Positions 62,986 to 64,000 of a stretch of 64,000 nt of DNA are shown piece by piece (the first letter of the stretch is position 1; each line of letters starts with the position of its first letter). The position numbers and the translations under genes are program-made. This DNA comes from Istiophorus platypterus (taxonomy: Eukaryota > Chordata > Actinopteri > Istiophoriformes > Istiophoridae), in the NCBI GenBank assembly GCA_016859345.1, contig CM029126.1, forward strand, positions 9,936,527-10,000,526. The letters run 5' to 3'. The notes under the pieces are model-generated. The model was given only the letters and a program-made list of their open reading frames with translations. It was not told where the DNA came from and made no database searches.

Positions 62986-64000
62986 CTGTAAAAGACAGAG
63001 ACACACGGATTAAAAAAAAACTAAAAAACTAAAAAATAAACGTCAGCCAGGCTGATTCATAAATCTTTGTCAGACAAAAAAAAAAAAAGCAGACCACAGC
63101 AGGTTAATACATTTACGAAGCAGGTGATCAGAATCTAGATGATGAGAGGGGAAAGAGGATGCCCTGACTGTGAATCTTAGATAGGTTAGGGTTAAGTATT
63201 TTCGGGTCACAGAGCAAGCCTACACACTGTACACCAAACCATGTTGTTGAATCATACACAGGATGAACAGAGCCCACATTCATTTGCTCTTTCCAATTAG
63301 TTGTTGAACATAGAGTGGGTTGACCCAAGGTGTTTGCTTGTTCTAAATTTAACGAAGAGGTATTTACGTGGGAGCTCTGCATTAAAATGTCTCGTGTTGT
63401 GTGTCATTCACTACAAAACCACCACACTTCCTGGTTGTTTTGGGACAGTCCCTATGGCAACAGCAGTGAATGGAGGGAAGCAAGAAATTCAAGTCTTTAA
63501 CCCTATTTATCAAAAAGAGAATGGAGCAAATTTGGTAAAAGAGCGCGCAGGAAAGATGGGAACGAAAATGATTTGAGAAGAGTATTGAAAGAATATGTGT
63601 GTCTGTGTGTGGGTTGTGTACAGGTCTACGTACTCGTGTGTTTGTTTGTGTAGTGGTTTTGGTTTTGTTAATCACTCACTAGTATTGTCTCAAAAAAAAA
63701 TCTTTTTATGTGACTGTAAAGGCAACATGTAAGACAACTTTTTGTTGTGTCCATTTGAAAATTTTTTCTCTTGTTCTCTCTCTCCCTAACAAACAACCCC
63801 CAACACACACACACACGTACACACAGAGCTACTTCCCTTTTGTGAAAACATGCAAATCAGCCCAACGACCAACTAATTATATCTGCCACCTGCATAATAA
63901 ACTCTCAGTCTCCCTCCTCCTTTTCCTCTCTCCCCTTTCACCCCCTCCCTCCTCTTTGTCTCTCCTGCCTTCGTCCTGTTGTTTCTCATGTAGCAGATGA
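62986..64000. other. pou2f2 5' intron, no exon recognised
   Basis: Sequence upstream of the first visible coding exon. It contains a perfect octamer ATGCAAAT at 63850-63857, short A runs and a pyrimidine-rich end. No start-containing exon resembling the mammalian Oct-2 N-terminus was seen, so the promoter and first exon(s) probably lie beyond the right edge. Confidence 0.6.

Overview
The window is vertebrate genomic DNA, almost certainly from a teleost fish. It has long introns, many (CA/TG)n microsatellites, a CpG-island promoter, degraded copies of repeats typical of teleost genomes, and multi-exon genes with GT-AG introns. Both genes recognised lie on the minus strand. No bacterial, viral or CRISPR content was seen.

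Right part (about 46.2-64 kb): pou2f2, encoding Oct-2, a POU-homeodomain transcription factor. Fourteen coding exons can be read, from 62985 down to the stop at 54071. All junctions keep frame and all splice sites are GT-AG. From the first visible ATG they encode 688 residues: a short N-terminal segment, a Gln/Ala-rich activation region, the POU-specific domain, a Ser/Pro linker, the POU homeodomain and a long Ser/Thr/Pro-rich C-terminus. Any exon 5' of 62985 lies off the window or was not recognised. A long 3' UTR probably runs to a poly(A) signal at 46184-46189. The most notable point is exon 13 (56440-56513, 74 nt), which is flanked by TG repeats. Skipping it shifts the frame of the last exon and gives a short tail ending in a WW-P-A motif, like the tail I recall for the common human Oct-2 isoform. 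Including it gives the long tail. The last exon is therefore dual-coding over its first 43 nt.

Left part (1 to about 29.6 kb): the 5' end of an ETS-repressor gene, best called erf. A CpG island at about 27.9-29.65 kb holds exon 1, which encodes only MKTPGDT plus one base before a GTAAGT donor. Everything from 28416 to base 1 looks like erf intron 1. No ETS-domain exon was found there, so that intron is at least 28.4 kb. In human 19q13.2, POU2F2 and ERF are close neighbours, and this supports both names.

Middle part (29.65-46.16 kb): intergenic DNA with no recognised gene. It holds a 5'-truncated RTE-clade LINE (33445-34729) with a 15-bp target-site duplication, several MITE-like teleost repeats, an AT-rich palindrome and several CA arrays.

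Repeats elsewhere include a small PIF/Harbinger-type element with TAA target duplications and a transposase remnant (13896-14392), about a dozen copies of one ~300-bp dispersed family, and a palindromic MITE split by unrelated sequence inside the pou2f2 3' UTR region.
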